This document shows positions 31,109-33,680 of a stretch of DNA of 33,680 nt, piece after piece (the first letter of the stretch is position 1; each line of letters opens with the position of its first letter). The notes under the pieces are model-generated. The model was not told where the DNA came from, searched no databases, and was given only the letters and a program-made list of their open reading frames with translations. Position numbers and translations under genes: made by a program. This stretch comes from an uncultured Butyrivibrio sp. (GTDB taxonomy: Bacteria; Bacillota; Clostridia; Lachnospirales; Lachnospiraceae). The DNA is taken from NCBI GenBank assembly GCA_947167765.1, contig CAMVJI010000011.1, positions 1 to 33,680 of the forward strand. The letters run 5' to 3'.

Positions 31109-31220
31109 GCCTATAGTATAGCATAGTTTATTATCACTTACAGTTTACAAAACCTTTAGATATAGGTGCATAACATGTTGTAAAATAGATATATACGTTT
31201 TATTGATAGGAGGGAATGAT

Positions 31221-32528
31221 ATGTGGGCTTATGAGACAAGCTTTTATCAGATTTATACACTGGGCTTTTGCGGAGCACCCTTTGAAAATGATGGGAAGTT
31301 AGAGCACAGGATACTTAAGGTTATAGACTGGATACCACACCTTAAGAAGCTGGGAGTGGGAGCAGTTTTGTTTAATCCAGTATTTGAGTCAGATACCCAT
31401 GGGTATAACACCAGGGACTACAGGATGATCGACGTAAGACTTGGAACTAACGAGGATTTTAAGAAAGTCTGCAATGCTCTTCATAAAGAGGGAATAAAGA
31501 TTGTTCTTGACGGCGTATTTAATCATGCTGGAAGAGGGTTTTTTGGCTTCAAGGACGTCCTTGAGAAAAAGTGGGATTCTCCTTACAAGGACTGGTTCAA
31601 TATAAGCTTTGATGGAAACAGCAATTATAATGACGGTCTGTGGTATGAGGGCTGGGAAGGAAACTACGACCTGGTAAAACTTAATCTGCGAAATCCGGCT
31701 GTAACAGACTATCTTCTTGAGAGCGTTAAGTTCTGGATCGATGAGTTTGGAATTGACGGCCTTAGGCTTGATGTTGCTTACTGCGTGGATACTGACTTCC
31801 TTAAGAGATTAAGGTATGAGACAGGCAATTGGAAGGAAGATTTCTTCCTCATGGGAGAGATGATAGGCGGAGACTATAACAGGATCATGGGAGATGACAC
31901 CTGTCATTCTGCCACTAACTATGAGTGCTACAAGGGAATGTTCTCAGCCCTTAACAGCATGAACCTCTTTGAGATAATCCATTCTCTGCTCCGTCAGTTT
32001 GGACCTGAGAACTGGACTCTGTACAAAGGAAAGCACCTGTTATCTTTTGTGGACAACCATGATGTATCAAGGATCGCAAGCACTTTAAACAATCCTGCCC
32101 ATCTTAAGCTGATCTATACCCTTATGTTTGGTATGCCTGGCATTCCAACTATCTACTACGGAAGTGAGTGGGGAGAAAAAGCAGATAAGTCACAGGGTGA
32201 CCCTGCACTAAGACCATGCTTTGAAAAGCCACAGTGGAATGAGCTTACAGACCATGTAGCTGCCCTTTGCAAGGCTCAAGGTGGTGCAGAAGCACTTAAC
32301 TATGGAGGATTTAAGTCTTTGGTCCTTACCAACAGGCAGTGCATCTTTGAAAGAGAAAGCGCAAACGACAGGGTAATGGTTGTTGTTAATGCTGATGAAA
32401 ATCCATATCACGCGCATTTTGATGCCAGGGCAGGAAGGGCAAAAGACCTTATAACAGGAGCCGAGATTGACTTTGGAGGAGGCCTTGAGATACCAGGATA
32501 CACTTCATATATCCTAAGGCCATTCTAA
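31221..32528 (+). CDS. GH13 alpha-amylase family glycosidase
   Basis: 435 residues from ATG 31221, fixed by AGGAGGG (31208-31214); the in-frame start at 31203 lies before it. There is no signal peptide, so a cytoplasmic enzyme acting on malto-oligosaccharides or similar alpha-glucans is likely. The barrel carries region I DGVFNHAGRG, region II GLRLDVAY with the nucleophile Asp (near 183), region III LMGEMIGG with the acid/base Glu (near 213) and region IV FVDNHDVSR with the transition-state Asp (near 279). Closest in style to neopullulanase/cyclomaltodextrinase-like enzymes, but lacking their N-terminal domain. Single-gene unit. Confidence 0.93.
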   Translation: MWAYETSFYQIYTLGFCGAPFENDGKLEHRILKVIDWIPHLKKLGVGAVLFNPVFESDTHGYNTRDYRMIDVRLGTNEDFKKVCNALHKEGIKIVLDGVFNHAGRGFFGFKDVLEKKWDSPYKDWFNISFDGNSNYNDGLWYEGWEGNYDLVKLNLRNPAVTDYLLESVKFWIDEFGIDGLRLDVAYCVDTDFLKRLRYETGNWKEDFFLMGEMIGGDYNRIMGDDTCHSATNYECYKGMFSALNSMNLFEIIHSLLRQFGPENWTLYKGKHLLSFVDNHDVSRIASTLNNPAHLKLIYTLMFGMPGIPTIYYGSEWGEKADKSQGDPALRPCFEKPQWNELTDHVAALCKAQGGAEALNYGGFKSLVLTNRQCIFERESANDRVMVVVNADENPYHAHFDARAGRAKDLITGAEIDFGGGLEIPGYTSYILRPF

Positions 32529-32671
32529 AGCCTCCGATATAGACTTTTGGTACCTGACCTGTAGCTATAGCAAGAATTCATTGTTTTTATATGGGATACC
32601 GCATTATTCTATGAGTTTTTGATGACCTGATGACATAGAATATAGTTATTCAGATCATGGAGGGACATAGA

Positions 32672-33680
32672 GTGAAGATCTATTTTGACAAGCTTTACAA
32701 AGACGACAGAATAAAAGAATTATGTGGTATATGCGTTCCATTCAAGAAAGGAGCGCTTACAAAGGATGCCATAGACACCGTGACAATCCTTGATGTGGAC
32801 AGGAAAGTTCCTTCTCAGACACATATTACTTCCACATGGGAAGACGGATCAGTTCGCTATATCTATACGCACTTTCTGGCTGACCTGCCAGGCAATGCAA
32901 AAAAAGAGCTCCTTATGACTTTTAAGGGTGATGAGGATTACGCTCTGGCGATGGCGTCAGCTGATCATGAAGATATTGCAGTAATAAGTGAAAAAGAAGA
33001 TAGCGGCTGTATCTTTATTGACAACGGACCTCTTAAGCTGTCTGTGAAAAATGGATCTTGTGACCTTTTTGAGACCTTTGTTTATGGTGAAAAGACCTTT
33101 TCAAAAAATCAGTTTATCGGGCCATATGTGACCATAGGTGGAGAGAAGCTGACAACCTTTTTTGATGAATGGAAGCTGACAAAAAAAGGCCCTGTTTTGA
33201 CAATACTTCAGGGAAAAGGAAGATGCACAGGAAGTAAAAATACTTTTTCCGGAGAAGGAATAAAGTTTGAGATGCGTATCCTGATAACAGCAGGAAAGCC
33301 CTGGCTTGATATGGGATTTCGCTTTATCAATGCCACTGACGGTGATATAAAACCGGATGATATTGTATTTGCTGTTAAGGGATTTGGAAGCGACGACATC
33401 TCTTTGGAAAGCCCTGAGTATGTAAGTGAAGCAGTAGACTCTACTGGCTGCGGAGATACGAAAAAAACAGACGTTGCAGGTGATATTGTTAAGACAACAG
33501 GCACCAAAGATCTCAAAACTTATGACTTTTTGGAAGCTGAGGCAGGTAAGAGCCCACGAACAATTGTGGCTACTTCCAATTACAGAACCGACTTTACCAT
33601 TAGTAAAGCAGGCGGTATGCTGGATAGTACCATAACAGCTGAAATTTTGCAAAAGCAGGCCAATGAGCACTTTGCGGAGG
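32672..33680 (+). CDS. YetA/PcRGLX-like protein (exo-rhamnogalacturonan lyase family), 3' end outside the window
   Basis: The frame from GTG 32672 (7 nt after GGAGGG at 32659-32664) stays open for 336 codons to the right edge without a stop. The first 90 residues, with GICVPFKKGALT, VDRKVPSQTHITSTWEDGSV and a following Asp-Leu-Pro-Gly, look like the N-terminal domain of YetA/PcRGLX-type proteins, where a natural ligand-facing beta-domain precedes the catalytic domain. Such proteins act on pectic rhamnogalacturonan or related glycans. No signal peptide is visible. The catalytic part is not in the window, so activity is inferred from family resemblance only. Confidence 0.72.
   Translation, partial: MKIYFDKLYKDDRIKELCGICVPFKKGALTKDAIDTVTILDVDRKVPSQTHITSTWEDGSVRYIYTHFLADLPGNAKKELLMTFKGDEDYALAMASADHEDIAVISEKEDSGCIFIDNGPLKLSVKNGSCDLFETFVYGEKTFSKNQFIGPYVTIGGEKLTTFFDEWKLTKKGPVLTILQGKGRCTGSKNTFSGEGIKFEMRILITAGKPWLDMGFRFINATDGDIKPDDIVFAVKGFGSDDISLESPEYVSEAVDSTGCGDTKKTDVAGDIVKTTGTKDLKTYDFLEAEAGKSPRTIVATSNYRTDFTISKAGGMLDSTITAEILQKQANEHFAE

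Noticed and set aside
33101-33670. Minus-strand frame of 189 codons at the right end
   Set aside because: It lies opposite the YetA/PcRGLX-like gene, which has a proper start, ribosome-binding site and family resemblance.

Overview
The window looks like a piece of chromosome from a motile, anaerobic, polysaccharide-degrading Firmicute, most likely a Butyrivibrio/Pseudobutyrivibrio-type Lachnospiraceae. This is inferred from a moderately AT-rich composition, strong GGAGG ribosome-binding sites, a GH39 beta-xylosidase, a GH13 amylase-like enzyme, a YetA/PcRGLX-like protein, a flagellin, an elongator tRNA-Met of the Bacillus type, and an AgrC/AgrA-like LytTR two-component system. No gene proves the genus.

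Region 1 (1-9433) is an unusual locus of all-plus-strand genes. Six proteins lack signal peptides, have polar or coiled-coil sequences and short Ser/Asn/Tyr-rich N-termini (2-358, 376-1056, 1277-2320, 2436-3344, 5884-6867, 7085-8833). They surround an AgrA-like LytTR regulator (3509-4273) and an AgrC-like kinase (4291-5691). Three intergenic regions carry the same pair of 12-bp direct repeats (consensus CYRTTCRTKACA) at an exact 21-bp period, with a -10-like box about 30 bp after the second repeat. This is the architecture of VirR/AgrA-class LytTR promoters and suggests that the two-component system controls itself and its neighbours. Tandem stem-loops, two of them differing by paired compensatory changes, precede the last two proteins. 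The region ends with a membrane-anchored protein related to the C-terminal part of Rpn family nucleases.

Region 2 (9510-12211) is a bcp-yaaA peroxide-defence pair followed by a membrane-anchored SGNH hydrolase. The hydrolase has a near-perfect nine-copy 27-bp repeat encoding a Lys/Glu coiled-coil tail.

Region 3 (12273-18306) is a degraded genomic island of about 6 kb. It is bounded by a 23-bp direct repeat, one copy being the 3' end of an intact tRNA-Met(CAU) and the other a stranded tRNA fragment. An N-terminally truncated tyrosine integrase lies beside the tRNA. Cargo comprises a GT1 glycosyltransferase, an IS256-family element whose ends supply parts of both flanking stop codons, a two-gene cassette with a retropepsin-like protein, and a flagellin with about 236 unrecognised residues inserted between Glu/Pro hinges.

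Region 4 (18508-33680) is more ordinary chromosome: an N6-adenine methyltransferase with an N-terminal helix-turn-helix, the GH39 xylosidase, and a minus-strand adaptor-ATPase-permease-regulator-kinase cluster. Next comes a probable preQ1-I riboswitch ahead of a QueK-like nucleoside hydrolase and an ECF S-component, read as a queuosine/queuine salvage operon. Then follow an SDR, a GH13 enzyme and a YetA/PcRGLX-like gene that runs off the right edge.
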